DNA from: Przewalskia tangutica
Taxonomy: Eukaryota > Streptophyta > Magnoliopsida > Solanales > Solanaceae
Length of the DNA: 64,000 nt
Direction: 5' to 3'
Assembly (NCBI GenBank): GCA_029844215.1
Contig: CM056733.1
Coordinates: forward strand, 42,421,142-42,485,141
This document shows positions 10,794 to 23,203 of this stretch, one piece after another. Under the pieces are notes generated by a model. The model ran no database searches. It was not told where the DNA came from and worked only from the letters and a program-made list of their open reading frames with translations. How positions within the stretch are numbered: position 1 is the stretch's first letter; every line of letters starts with the position of its first letter. A program made the position numbers and the translations under genes.

Positions 10794-11870
10794 CAACTCA
10801 AAGTACTTTCATTTTATGCCAAAGTCGGGTTTTAACCCCAAAGTACTACATACGTTAAGTTCTTTAAAAGAGATCCATTACTTTTATAAAAGTCACCCTA
10901 TACCCATAGTATTAGAATGACCAACCCACATTCCTTTTCAAAATCAAGTAACAACATTCTTTTCCTAAGTTCGGTTTGCCTAGTTTCAATTACTCAAACT
11001 TCTCATTTTGGATGCTCAGTCACTTATTTTAGAAAGGTTTCATAACTCATAGTCTTAATCTCTTTTAAAACAATTGAGTAACATATGTCATATATGTGAG
11101 TAGTTTATTCTTTGTTTATAACGATCTTATTACTGACCATGATCTAGAAAATGTAATATCATTTTGTCTCATCTTAGCTTCTATGCGGATGGAGGTTTCT
11201 ACCGGTTTTAATACAACACATCATTATTCAATACATTTTCCTTTATTAACGCTGCAATGGTCTGTCGATACACATTCGATTCGAAATCAAGAAATATTAT
11301 CCTTTAAAAACCAAGTACTCATTACTCACGAATGAGGTTTCACAAACATCCACATTAAAACAAATAAGTTAAGTCTCTTATCTTATAAGATCAAGTCTCT
11401 TAACTTCTAACATCAAGAAACCATTTTCACTACATAAGGTCGTTATAACTAACTTCCCATAAAGCTATTATAACACCCTATGTTTTAAACCAACCAAATC
11501 ACTTAGCACGTACGTCTACCGTACTACATAGTTCACAACAATCATGCTAGAAAAGATAGGAAGAGGTTCACATACCTCGCGACGATTTATCGACAATAAG
11601 CAAAACGCTCAAGTACTTCAACGTCGGCTACTCCTTAAGCCAAGTAGATCACGCCACACGTAGTACTCCACTCCTAAAATGGTCATGGTACTCCTATCAA
11701 ACCTTTCTTATCATTGAAGACTTATACCAATAAAAAGCCCTCAAAATCTACGGAAATTTCGGCAGCACTTCCCCCGTTTATACTCACTTTTCCATCTTTT
11801 ACCAAGGCCCGAATAACCGTAATATATATACCATATATATATATAAGGCGTAATAATTAAACAACATAAA

Positions 11871-12055
11871 GAAGGGGATTACACGCCCAAACGGTAACGC
11901 GGTTTACTATCACGCCTCCATAACAACAATAAGTAAAAGAAGGGGATTACGCGGCCAACCGGTAACGCGGTTTACTATCACGCCTTCATAACAATACAAT
12001 AATTAAAAAGGGGATCACACGCCCAAACGGAACGCGATTGAAAAATCTTCCCCTT
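11871..12055 (-). repeat. Tandem repeat, about 66 bp x 3, in the M2 3' LTR
   Basis: Units begin GAAGGGGATTACACGCC and continue AAACGGTAACGCGG, TTTACTATCACGCC and CATAACAACAATAAG. A related four-copy block is in the M3 LTR (54751-55020), and the matching block in the 5' LTR is at about 17665-17840. Confidence 0.85.
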
Positions 12056-12064
12056 AACAGAAAT

Positions 12065-12157
12065 GTAAATACAGTCCAATGTAAATACAGTCCAAAGTAA
12101 ATACGGTCCAAAGTAAATACGGTCCAAAGTAAATACAGTCCAAAGTAAATACAGTCC
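12065..12157 (-). repeat. 16-bp repeat x 6 in the M2 3' LTR
   Basis: Unit GTAAATACAGTCCAAA, with CAG and CGG alternating. The same array lies at 17856-17947 in the 5' LTR, and a shorter one at 55021-55089 in the M3 LTR. Confidence 0.9.
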
Positions 12158-13329
12158 TTAAGTTGGGGTCCTTGGCCAACTTTGTCCATTTTACTTATCC
12201 AATTTACTCATTAGTCATCCAACTTATATTTCCATTCTTAATATAAGTTATAGTTACTTTGTTATTAGCTTCTTAGCAAGTAAGATACGTTTTTACCATT
12301 TTAATGGCAAACGGCCAATCCTTTCTTTTAACAAGTTAACAAGATCCAACTCTTCCAAACTTACTCCATATATTATATAATCCATAATATACTTATAATA
12401 TATGTATAACAACCAATTCACAAAGAGGTTTAAGTTCCACTACCTCAAATAGCCCAAAAATATCCAAGTTCTTAAAGTCGCTCCAAGCAAGTCTTAGCTC
12501 CAAATCTTTACGTTCCAATCCGCTACAAGCAACCCATAGAAGCTCCTAACCAACTTCTCTTCAAGATTCAACTCCAAAAAGTGAAGAACACTTAGGGTTT
12601 CAAGATGACAACTTTCGGCCAAGGCATCCCTTCAAGGCTAGGGGTGTGAAATCTTTTCCAACTCTTGGTACACAATCTTCCTAACACCTTAGGGAAGAAC
12701 ACTTGAGAGTTTAAGAATTGTTGGACAAATTTTGCTCAAGAAATGGGGCAAAACCGAGAGCTCAGGTCAAGGGAGAAGGGAGGGTTTTTCAAGTCTTCAA
12801 ATGTCTAAGTGTGGAAGATTTCATCAACTAAGGGTGCATATATAGGACAACCAGGGATAGGATGAAGGCAAGTGTGTGGTTGAGATTGGGGACAAGTGTG
12901 GGTGGGACCCACAAGCCACTTGTCCACACAAAATATCTAGCAAGACTCGCCACTTGTCTTGCCACTTGTCTAGCTAATTTCGGCCAAGGGCCACCTGAGG
13001 TGACACGTGTCGCCTCACTGCTAAATCAAAATATTTCATCTCGAAAATATCCATAATGGCCAAAATCTCAAAAACTAAGCGGGCCCACAAAACCGTAAAT
13101 TTCACCCGTGGCCCCACGTGACCATTTCGGAAATAAAATTCCATAATTCTCAAATATTCTAAGAAGTCCGAATACCAAACTGGGAATCCAATTCCCATTA
13201 ACGAACCTTTTTCTTCACAAAACCGGAAACTTTTCCGTCGAAAAATCACATCTTTCTTTCTTTCCAAAATTTACGCCGTAATCTCGCACGCATCCTCACC
13301 TATATACCACGGAACTACGGGGTATAACA

Positions 13330-13360
13330 TTCTTCCCCTTAGAAACATTCGTCGAATGTT
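13330..13360 (-). promoter_or_regulatory. Polypurine tract and upstream hairpin (M2)
   Basis: Plus-strand TTCTTCCCCTT is the reverse of the purine tract at the 3' LTR boundary. Next to it lies AACATTCG-T-CGAATGTT (13344-13360), the conserved hairpin with a one-base loop in this copy. Confidence 0.8.
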
Positions 13361-14050
13361 CATTCTAAGTCTCCAAACGTACTTGTGTCGGTATAGTCTT
13401 CACTACTATACTTACAAAACCGATCATGCCACCAATGGCGAGAATATAACATGTGCAAAACTCAAATCCAAGGCAACGAGGAATCATTTCTAATCTTACA
13501 ACAGCTCACTAGCGATTTACTCTAAGGCCATTCCCGCCTTCACGATCCGACTGGTTGAACGCGTCCACGAACTCGCACGATGGTTACCTAAACTTGGGCC
13601 TAGCACCCTCGTGACCCTACCACTGGCGGGACCACCTCGAACGACCCACCTCAATATGGGCTGCGGGTTGACCCGCAAATGGCCCTCAACCCGACCCTGC
13701 GCGCCAACTCTTGTTCCCGATCCGAACAATCTTACTAATTCACGCCATGAAAGTTACCACTTCCATCTCACACTACCCATGTAATTATCCCACAATATTT
13801 CCCGCATACCAAGTACATCGGCAAAGACCAACCGTAAAATCACCCACTCAAGACGGCCTCGCCTCTAAGGTCTCCACGTATAAAACTCTAAGGTTCACAC
13901 TTTCCATGCCCCACACTTATCCTTCCAACTAACCATGTTTTCTAACTTACAAACAACACAACGCTATCCGCATATAGCACACAATAATAAGATCATCATA
14001 TCGCGCAAACCAAACTCTAGAGGGTTAAGGATATACCAAGCTACCGCTCC
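13361..14050 (-). other. Conserved non-coding spacer (M2)
   Basis: This is the same spacer as in F1, F2 and F4, read on the minus strand. It contains the inverted repeat GCGGGTTGACCCGC at 13663-13676 and a CCTTAG/CTAAGG block near 13865. No coding potential can be supported, and no integrase remnant is present. Confidence 0.65.
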
Positions 14051-15269
14051 ACTCTAATCATAGGCACGCCTGCAGGCATGCTATAGAAGCGATGAACCAG
14101 CCACCGATCCGTAGGTGAGTCGTAACATCCGTGCTACCCAGTCGGACAGTTCCTCGCAAAATGGCCTCGCTGGCAAAAATAACAAGCTCCTCGCACCACG
14201 ACACTCCCGAAATGCGGTCTACCATCGACCACCGAGGTAGGGGTGACCGCATCCGCCAACACCCTTACTTCCTCGAAACTCGAACCTCGAGCCACGACTG
14301 CTCCGAATACTCGAAGGTTGTGGAGGACCACTCTGCATGGCGGAGGTACAAAACTAGTATCTTCTGAGGCGGTCCGCCTCGAAAGTCACCAAAGGACCTG
14401 TTGTTCGGCCTCTTCTGCGATCTTGGTCATTCGTCGACCTCTCGTGCCTCACATCCCGGTCGTGAGCTGCGTGCGGGCAATGTCCATGCCCGATCAAGAG
14501 CTACTCTGAACATGCCTCGACATGTAATCATCGAGCCAGAACATATCGGTGCACTCGATCCTCCATACTAGCTACCAACGCCGACGTCACGCCAATGAGT
14601 CGAACTCACATTGTACTCCCAACCGTCGCGCTCTGTCTAAGCATCAAAAATCTGTCGGCCCGTGCCCTCCTCATCTGCGGAGGCAAGAAGTGCGTGAGGA
14701 AAAGCGCCCGAAAACTCATCCCATACTGCTGGAGGTGCATGCTCTCCCCGGGAAAGCTCCATGAATCAAACCAATCGACTGAGGTATCACGCACCGATGC
14801 GAACAAAGGTCCAGACTCGGTCTCTGAAGCCTTGATCACCGCGTGATCATTCAGAATCGCCGGATGAACTCCTGCGGATCATCCTCAGGCCTCGACCCAT
14901 AAAACTCTGGCGGGCTACAACTCAGAAAGTCCCGTAGCCTCAAACTATCTGCTCGGGGGTGAACCACTGGTGCTACTGGAACTGGAACTGCTGCATCCAG
15001 CCTATCCTCATATCTGGCCACGACCCTGGCCAGCAACTGGGCCATCTCCTTATAACCCATCTCCTGCGCCGGTGTGGGATGGAGGCTCAGTGCTGCGGTC
15101 TCGGCAGCCATTCTTTGCGGCTCTAACCTCTCTTTGGTGGCGGCGTCGAGAAACCCGACGTCTGAAGCACAACCTCAGTCATGCGGGCTGCGCGCTCGTA
15201 CTCCTCAGATCTCACTAGCGGTTCCCTCTGTCTTGCCGCCGTGGCTCTGGTTGCCTTGCGCGGAGGCAT
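14051..15269 (-). pseudogene. gag: gag polyprotein (M2), frameshifted
   Basis: Structural protein of the retrotransposon particle and the only coding region of M2. The ATG at 15269 (minus) gives MPPRKATRAT, the usual start of this family. In the next frame an ALSLHPTPAQEMG stretch leads to SPPEFYGSRPEDDPQEFIRR at about 14851-15000. The gag core follows at 14606-14839, with IKASETES, WFDSWSFPGE, FLTHFLPPQMRRAR and DRFLMLRQ. A zinc knuckle is visible at 14134-14180 as CYFCQRGHFARNCP, which is one residue short between the second Cys and the His compared with the usual CX2CX4HX4C. At least two frameshifts separate these parts. They may be sequencing errors, because the domain order and spacing are otherwise intact. 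Confidence 0.85.
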
Positions 15270-15379
15270 AACTGGTAAAAACGAGATACGTCAGAGGGGT
15301 CCAACTTACAACACAGCTCTAAGGCACGATCTCAGAATGAGAAGAATGGAAACCAATCCTAAATGTCCTGCAGCCTCCT

Positions 15380-15413
15380 GATTATAGATGTGGTGCACAA
15401 CACATCGATAATC
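15380..15413 (-). promoter_or_regulatory. Leader hairpin with GTGCAC loop (M2)
   Basis: Element-strand arms GATTATCGATGTG and CACATCTATAATC around TTGTGCAC. Relative to F2 both sides of one pair have changed (G-C to A-U), so the stem is kept. Confidence 0.75.
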
Positions 15414-15459
15414 AAGACTCTACTAGACACGGTCTGTAGACACTTTCCGAGGATTAATC

Positions 15460-15471
15460 GCTCCGATACCA
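15460..15471 (-). promoter_or_regulatory. Primer-binding site, initiator tRNA-Met (M2)
   Basis: GCTCCGATACCA, one mismatch to the tRNA-Met complement, located 4 bp from the 5' LTR. Confidence 0.9.
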
Positions 15472-15475
15472 CTTT

Positions 15476-18400
15476 TGTAACGACCGTTCGGGGCGTTCTT
15501 GGTGCCTTATCCCGGCACCCTAGTGATACAATCATCGAGAAAACCGGAAAATAAAACTTAAACAAGAAGCAGATATATGTACATAAAACAGGCCAACCAA
15601 GGTTACCTTCCAATAACATAATAAATACAACTCTTTCAAAGCGAGCAGTTTAATCCTTTTACAAACCCGCCCACAACAAGATTACTGCACTCTAAGATTT
15701 ACAACAACTATGACGGACATGGCGCCATACCCCGAATGTACAAGAACCTACAACTCGTGGAACACATACCAAAAGATAAGCCTCGAGAAACGGAGCTTCC
15801 CAAACGCTGACCGAGATCCTAAGGCGAGGATCCACGACCGATGTACCTCTACTGCGGCATGAACGCAGCCCCGAAGGAGGTCGATCTAACAGGTACCAAG
15901 TATGTGGCTGTAAAAATCAGAATGAAATCATACTAGTCTATATAAAGCGTGAGACATGTATGATAACCAAACTACGATTCACAACATAAAAGCGATCATG
16001 TCGATCGAGGACTCACGCCTCAAGTCATCACTCAAATATAACTATGGGTCTTACGCCCACAACATCAATCATGTTCGCATCATGGCGCATGCCGGAATCT
16101 GCATCGGTGTAGACATGTCCATGATGCAACAATAATACCAATGCCCGGCCACATGCCCGAATTCTACCTCGGTGTAGACACGCCCATGTGACATCAACAA
16201 TAATATCTGGGTGATCAACCCCGCCGTAGCCACATGCCCCGAATTCTACCTCGGTGTAGACATGTCCATGTAACCACAATAACAATATATCGGTAATCAA
16301 CGGCCGCGTGGCCGCGTGCCGGAATCTGCGACGGTGTAGACATGTCCATGTGACATAAACAACATCACTGTAATCAAAATGGAAACATACCCGTGGAATT
16401 CTCCATCACTGCCAGCACGTCCAATTAAGTTCTCATCAAGTCGACAGGACCTCTATCGAGATACGCGGTAATACGTAAATACCACTTGCACAACAAGGCT
16501 ATCATCACAAGCATAGGCAAGTTTCACAACAACAAGCATAGGCAAGTTTCACAACAACAAGCATAGGCAAGTTTCACACAACTCAAAGTACTTTCATTTT
16601 ATGCCAAAGTCCGGGTTTTTAACCCCAAAGTACTACATACGTTAAGTTCTTTAAAAAGAGATCCATTACTTTTATAAAAGTCACCCTATACCCATAGTAT
16701 TAGAATGACCAACCCACATTCCTTTTCAAAATCAAGTAACAACATTCTTTTCCTAAGTTCCAGTTTGCCTAGTTTCAATTACTCAAACTTCTCATTTTCA
16801 GATGCTCAAGTCACTTATTTTAGAAAGGTTTCATAACTCATAGTCTTAATCTCTTTTAAAACAATTGAGTAACATATGTCATATATGTGAGTAGTTTATT
16901 CTTTGTTTATAACGATCTTATTACAGCAGCCATGATCTAGAAAATGTAATATCATTTTGTCTCATCTTAGCTTCTATGCAGATGGAGGTTTCTACTGGTT
17001 TTAATACAACACATCATTATTCAATACATTTTCCTTTATTAACGCTGCAATGGTCTGTCGATACACATTCTGATTCCCGAAATCAGTAAAACATTATCCC
17101 TTTAAAAACCAAGTACTCATTACTCACGAATGAGGTTTCACACAAACATCCACATTAAAACAAATAAGTTAAGTCTCTTATCTTATAAGATCAAGTCTCT
17201 TAACTTCTAACATCAGTAAACCATTTTCACCTACATAAGGTCGTTATAACTAACTTCCCATAAAGCTATTATAACACCCTATGTTTTAAACCAACCAAAT
17301 CACTTAGCACGTACGCGTCACCGTACTACATAGTTCACAACAATCATGCTAGAAAAGATAGGAAGAGGTTCACATACCTCGCGACGATTTATCGACAATA
17401 AGCAAAACGCTCAAGTACTTCAACCCGTCGGCTACTCCTTAAGCCAAGTAGATCACGCCATACGTAGTACTCCACTCCTAAAATGGTCATGGTACTCTAT
17501 CAAACCTTTCTTATCATTGAAGACTTATACCAATAAAAGCCCTCAAAATCTACGGAAATTTCACAAAGACTTCCGCTTATACTCACTTTTCCATCTTTTA
17601 CCAAGGTCGAATAACCGTAATATATATACCATATATATATATAAGGCGTAATAATTAAACAACATAAAGAAGGGGATTACACGCTCAAACGGTAACGCGG
17701 TTTACTATCACGCCTCCATAACAACAATAAGTAAAAGAAGGGGATTACGCGCCAACCGTGCGCGGTTTACTATCACGCCTTCATAACAATACAATAATTA
17801 AAAAGGGGATCACACGCCCAAACTAACGCGATTGAAAAATCTTCCTTAATGAAATGTAAATACGATCAATGTAAATACGGTCCAAAGTAAATACGGTCCA
17901 AAGTAAATCTGATCCAAAGTAAATACAGTCCAAAGTAAATACAGTCCTTAAGTTGGGGTCCTTGGCCAACTTTGTCCATTTTACTTATCCAATTTACTCA
18001 TTAGTCATCCAACTTATATTTCCATTCTTAATATAAGTTATAGTTACTTTGTTATTAGCTTCTTAGCAAGTAAGATACGTTTTACCATTTTAATGGCAAA
18101 CGGCCAATCCTTTCTTTTAACAAGTTAACAAGATCCAACTCTTCCAAACTTACTCCATATATTATATAATCCATAATATACTTATAATATATGTATAACA
18201 ACCAATTCACAAAGAGGTTTAAGTTCCACTACCTCAAATAGCCCAAAAATATCCAAGTTCTTAAAGTCGCTCCAAGCAAGTCTTAGCTCCAAATCTTTAC
18301 GTTCCAATCCGCTACAAGCAACCCATATAAGCTCCTAACCAACTTCTCTTCAAGATTCAACTCCAAAAGTGAAGAACACTTAGGGTTTCAAGATGACAAC

Positions 18401-19131
18401 TTTCGGCCAAGGCATCCCTTCAAGGCTAGGGGTGTGAAATCTTTTCCAACTCTTGGTACACAATCTTCCTAACACCTTAGGGAAGAACACTTGAGAGTTT
18501 AAGAATTGTTGGACAAATTTTGCTCAAGAAATGGGTGCAAAACCGAGAGCTCTAGGTCAAGGGAGAAGGGAGGGTTTTTCAAGTCTTCAAATGTCTAAGT
18601 GTGGAAGATTTCATCAACTAAGGGTGCATATAGGACAACCAAGGGATAGGATGAAGGCAAGTGTGTGGTTGAGATTGGGGACAAGTGTGGGTGGGACCCA
18701 CAAGCCACTTGTCCACACAAAATATCTAGCAAGACTTGGCCACTTGTCTTGCCACTTGTCTAGCTAATTTCGGCCAAGGGCCACCTAGGGGGGTGACACG
18801 TGTCGCCCTCCTACTCGTCCAAAATATTTCATCTCCCGAAAATATCCATAATGGCCAAAATCTCAAAAACTAAGCGGGCCCCACAAAACCGTAAATTTCA
18901 CCCGTGGGCCCCACGTGACCATTTCCGGAAATAAAATTCCATAATTCTCAAATATTCTAAGAAGTCCGAATACCAAATCTGGGAATCCAATTCCCATTAA
19001 CGAACCTTTTTCTTCACAAAAACCGGAAACTTTTCCGTCGAAAAATCACATCTTTCTTTCTTTCCAAAATTTCTGTCGTAATCTCGCACGTACATCCTCA
19101 CCTATATACCCTGGAACTACGGGGTATAACA
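15476..19131 (-). repeat. 5' LTR of M2
   Basis: Starts TGTAACGACCG and ends ACGGGGTATAACA. It repeats the 3' LTR in full, including the four tandem-repeat blocks (about 16081-16345, 16509-16578, 17665-17840, 17856-17947) and the palindrome TGACACGTGTCG at 18794-18805. Differences from the 3' LTR are mainly short indels at C/G runs and at CTG/CAG sites. No gene is supported. Confidence 0.95.
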
Positions 19132-19136
19132 ATTAC
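19132..19136. repeat. Target-site duplication of M2, right copy
   Basis: ATTAC directly after the LTR end TATAACA, matching 9674-9678. Confidence 0.9.
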
Positions 19137-20231
19137 ACGCTTATAAGACGTGTAAAATTCCGCCCACAATTGATATCAAACTAGTACAAACTACTAGGCC
19201 AATTCGGCAACTTGAGATACAATAACACCAATTCTTATCCAATTTCCTTTTCAATCCAAGTTGTTTAGTATAACATGATATCGAGTCGCAATCGATTATA
19301 ACTACTACAATCTTCAAGTAAGTAACATGCGACGATTCTAATTAACGACCAAATTGTAATTCAACTTCAAATGGCTTATATGGCATTTCGGATTTAAGGC
19401 TATAACAATCCATAACACTTATCAAACTTCATTACATATACTTCATGCTAGTAAAATGTAAGGCTAACAACAATATGTAATCTTGTAACCCTTTAAGAGA
19501 ACAAGATTGTTACCTCAACGAGTCTTAATCCAACTTCAAATCCAAAGTCGCTCCCTAGCAACTTAGAGCCTTTTATTGACACTTCAATCCGCCACTTGAG
19601 ACCCTTAGAATATCACAAACAACTTTCTTTTAATCTTTCAATCAAAACCTAGGATGGCAACTAGGTTTTCACCTTGCGACTAATACGAAAACAATCTTTT
19701 TCCGGGATCTTTCTATTGAGATACCCTTACAATACCCTCATGAACCTTGGTTTAAAGTGTGGAGCTTATTGGACAACAAACAAATTTTTTTCTTTCTTTT
19801 GGACCTTGAACCCGAGAGCCCTATAGTGTGTTCTTCAAATTTTTCTTGAAATTTAGCTAAGTGTGGAGCTTGTCTTGCTACTAGTACTACTATATAGTAA
19901 CATGGAGGGTTGAGATTAGCACAAATGTGTGGCTTAGATGCAAATCTTTTAAATATCAAGCCATGTGGCCCCATTGACCAAGTCAATAATATCAAGCTCT
20001 ACTACTTGCAAGACTTTGTCATCTTAATAATGGTCAAATGACCCTTTTTTCCATGCCAAAATCGTCCAAGACCAATCTAGGGGTGACACGTGTCGCCCTC
20101 CCATTCGTCGCAACATTTCGTTTTCCGACAATTCCATAATTCCGACAAATTTTTACTAGACTCAAATCTTAACATTTTTGAGTTCTTACGTACGTTCTTA
20201 TAACCATGTCCTGAAAATTCGGGGTGTAAAA
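19132..20231 (-). repeat. X: minus-strand LTR fragment, right piece
   Basis: Continues X after M2. It resembles the M1 LTR interior and ends TCGGGGTGTAAAA, a mutated version of the LTR terminus, at about 20231. It includes TGACACGTGTCG at 20084-20095. It abuts the interior of another LTR (Y). No genes are seen. Confidence 0.8.
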
Positions 20232-21595
20232 ATTTACTTCACTAGAGTAAACCATTCTTTTCACCTTCCATAAAGTTATTATAACCAACTTCTCATAAAG
20301 CCGTTATACTAACTTTATGCTTTAGACACTTTCATTCTTTTTTATAACCAAGAGACTTATACTTTCAAAACCAAGTATCATATACTTTTAAAATACTTCA
20401 AGTCTCTTAATCTTTAGTAATCAAGTTTCTTAACCTTAGAATAGCTCAACGAACCAATACTTTCCAAATCAAGTATTCTATACATTTTCAAGTCAAGAAG
20501 TCATTGTTTACCTTATTAGAATAAACCATTCTTTTTTACTTTCCATAAAGTTATTAACCAACTTTATGCTTTTGAAACCAAGGCATTTCTATCCTTTAAA
20601 AATAAGTGAGTTAATTCTCTAACTCAACCAACTTGGACATCCTTAAAACAAGTCAAGGATATCAAATGAAACTAAATTCATTTAAATCTCGTATGTCTAC
20701 CGTACTATACATTTACAACTACTCATGCTCAAGAGATAGGAAAGTTTCACATACCTCTTCGGTTCAATCCACTTGCTAAGTCCAATATGTCGTACGTAGT
20801 ATGTCAACCTATAATGACCATAATACGTCTATTAACTTCTAACTTAAAACGTAGAATATTCTAAGTGCAAAGTCACTAAATTTTACGGAAAATCGGACAA
20901 CACTTTCTTTGTTTCTACATACTTTCCCACCTTTTTCAAGGCCCAAATTCAATAACCAAACATGCCACATTTAAGGCTCAACAATGTAGTTAACAATAGG
21001 GGATTACACGCCTAATAGGACGTGTAAAATTCTGCCCCACAATTGATATCAAACTAGTCCAAAAAGGCAATGCCATTCACGGCCAATAGGTGTAACAACA
21101 TATCATCCTTTCCAATTCCTTTTCAATTCAAGTTGTTTAGTATAACATGTTATAAAGCCGTAATCGATTATAACAACTACAATCTTCAAGTAGATGACAT
21201 GCGACGATTCTAATTATCGACCAAATTGTATTTCAATTTCAAATGGCTCACAATGTCATTTCGGATTTAGGCTTCCACTATCCATATCACTTATCAATCT
21301 TCAATACATATACTTCATGCTAGTTAAAATGTAAGGCTACAACAATATGAAATCTTATAACACCTGAGAAACAAGATTGTTACCTTGACGAGCCTTAATC
21401 CAACTTCAAGATCTGAAGTCGCTCCCTAGCAACTTAGAGCCTCTCCTTGACACTCCAATCCGCCACTTGAAGCCCTTAGAAGATCACAAACAACTTTCCT
21501 TCAATTTTCAATCCAAACCTAGGAAAGTGACTTAGGTTTTCACTTTGCGACTAACGCAAAAATGACACTTTTCCGGGATCTTTCTTGTCACGACC
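20232..21595 (-). repeat. Y: outermost minus-strand LTR fragment
   Basis: AT-rich LTR interior, homologous to M1 LTR positions around 7200-8420. X was inserted on its left and M3 on its right at TTTCT (21591-21595). Neither terminus is in the window. It is the oldest layer that can be identified. No gene is supported. Confidence 0.75.
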
Positions 21596-21953
21596 CGTTC
21601 CCGGGCCCGTGACTGGTGCCTTACCCGGGCACCCAAGTAGACATACATCAGAGTAATCAGCGGAATATAAACTTGCAAACATGAAACAATGTAAAATAAG
21701 AACAGTCTAGCCAAGGAAAAGTTGCCTTTCGGCATGTATCTAAATACCCAAAAGTGAACAGTTACATCCCAACTTAACAACAGGAGTACAGACCTTTAAG
21801 AAGATGTAAACACTATGACGGGACAGGTCCCCGTCATACCCCTGAATGTACAAAACATCTACAACACCAGGGAGAGCCATACCAAAAGTCGAGCCTCCGG
21901 AGAAATGGAACTCCTGACACCAGAGTAAAGATCCTAAGAATGAGGATTTACCA
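21596..21953 (-). repeat. 3' LTR of M3, left piece
   Basis: Starts TGTCACGACCCGTTCCCGG. After 358 bp it is split by S1, and it resumes at 53571 with a shared TACCA. The left target-site duplication of M3 is probably TTTCT; the right copy would lie beyond the window. Confidence 0.85.
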
Positions 21954-23203
21954 TGTCACGACCCGAACCCGGGCCCGTGACTGGTGCCTTACCCGGGCAC
22001 CCAAGTAGCCATATATCAGAGTAATCATCGGAACATAAAACAATAACATGAAATAACATGAAGTATGAAATAATAATCTGAGAAAATTTGCCTTTCGGCA
22101 TAATATATAAAACTTGAATCCGAACAGTTACATCCCACTTACATATCTGCCCACAACAGTACTACAGACCTCTAAGAGTGACATGACAACAATGGCGGGA
22201 CAGGGCCCCGCCATACCCCTGAATGTAAGCACCTACTACGACAGGGGACTATACCACTGATAAGCCTCTGGAGAAACGGAGCTTCCCAAACGTTGAACTG
22301 TGACCCTGAGAGCTAGGATCAACGACTGGTGTACCTCAACCTGCGGCATGACGCGGCCAAGGAGGTCGATAACAGTACCAAGTATGTGAATCAAAATATC
22401 GTAAATGAAATCATAGTAGTCTATATAAAGCGGGAGACATGTATGATAACCAACTACGATTCACAATAAATAGCGATCATGTCAAGTCGTGGACTCACGC
22501 CTCAAAGTCATCACTTAAATATAACAATGGGTCTCACGCCCACAACATCAATCATGCGTGGAATACCTTCCTCACGCCGCGATCTATGATATAAAAGCAC
22601 CAAGGAATACACATAAACACCGTGTCCCACTGTGTCATCATAAAACCGTGCGGGGTAAGTGCGAAGGCATAGCCGACTACTAAAACCCGCATACAAACAA
22701 GGTCATAAATCGTATCATGAGATCTGTCTGCATCGTCACATGATCAAAGCCGCCACTCGCGCGATATCTAATGTGCGCGTCTAGCCACGAACTTCCCGAC
22801 TCCGCATAGGCCACTCGATGGCCCGCATGAGGTATTCCCGCATCGAGGGTAGCTACTCCCGGCATCCGCCTCGCGATCCGCATGGCCACATAGACCGCAT
22901 GACCATATAGGCCGCACTAACACGGAACTCGTAGCTCGCATAGGTCCCCGGACCCGCATGAGGTATTCTCGAATCATGGTCCTGCATCGCCGAGTCTACC
23001 CGCGTCGGAGGCGCCTTAACCTCCGGAAACATGTCAAGGTGAGTGGTACAATACCAACATAACGGTTGATAGTTAAACAACTTAAGCGCAGTCGAGGGAA
23101 AACCCCTTTACACAAACATCACCAGATACTAACACACGTAGCATCCTAGCATGTTTACTTATCAAATCAACAAGAAAGTATTACAAGGCTATCACAAACT
23201 AAC
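21954..23203 (-). repeat. S1: solo LTR, left piece
   Basis: Starts TGTCACGACCCGAACCCGG, directly after TACCA (21949-21953). It contains a GC-rich block of imperfect repeats around CGCATGAGGTATTC at 22690-23010. It is interrupted at 23204 by F2 and resumes at 52543 after a gap of about 1.1 kb relative to intact LTRs. Confidence 0.85.

Larger units (their letters stand above)
9679..13329 (-). repeat. 3' LTR of M2
   Basis: Starts TGTAACGACCCG (a C lost or changed compared with TGTCACGACC) and ends ACGGGGTATAACA. It carries four tandem-repeat blocks, listed separately, a TATATA promoter candidate near 12838 (minus strand) and the palindrome TGACACGTGTCG at 13001. No gene is supported. Confidence 0.95.
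9679..19131 (-). mobile_element. M2: complete non-autonomous Tekay-like element with target-site duplication
   Basis: A full insertion of 9,453 bp on the minus strand, flanked by ATTAC on both sides. The LTRs are 9679-13329 and 15476-19131 (3,651 and 3,656 bp). The 2.1 kb between them holds a polypurine tract, a conserved hairpin, a non-coding spacer, gag, the leader hairpin and a primer-binding site. No trace of protease, RT, RNase H or integrase was found, so movement would need proteins from another element. LTRs make up 77% of its length. The two LTRs are very alike, which suggests recent insertion. Confidence 0.95.
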
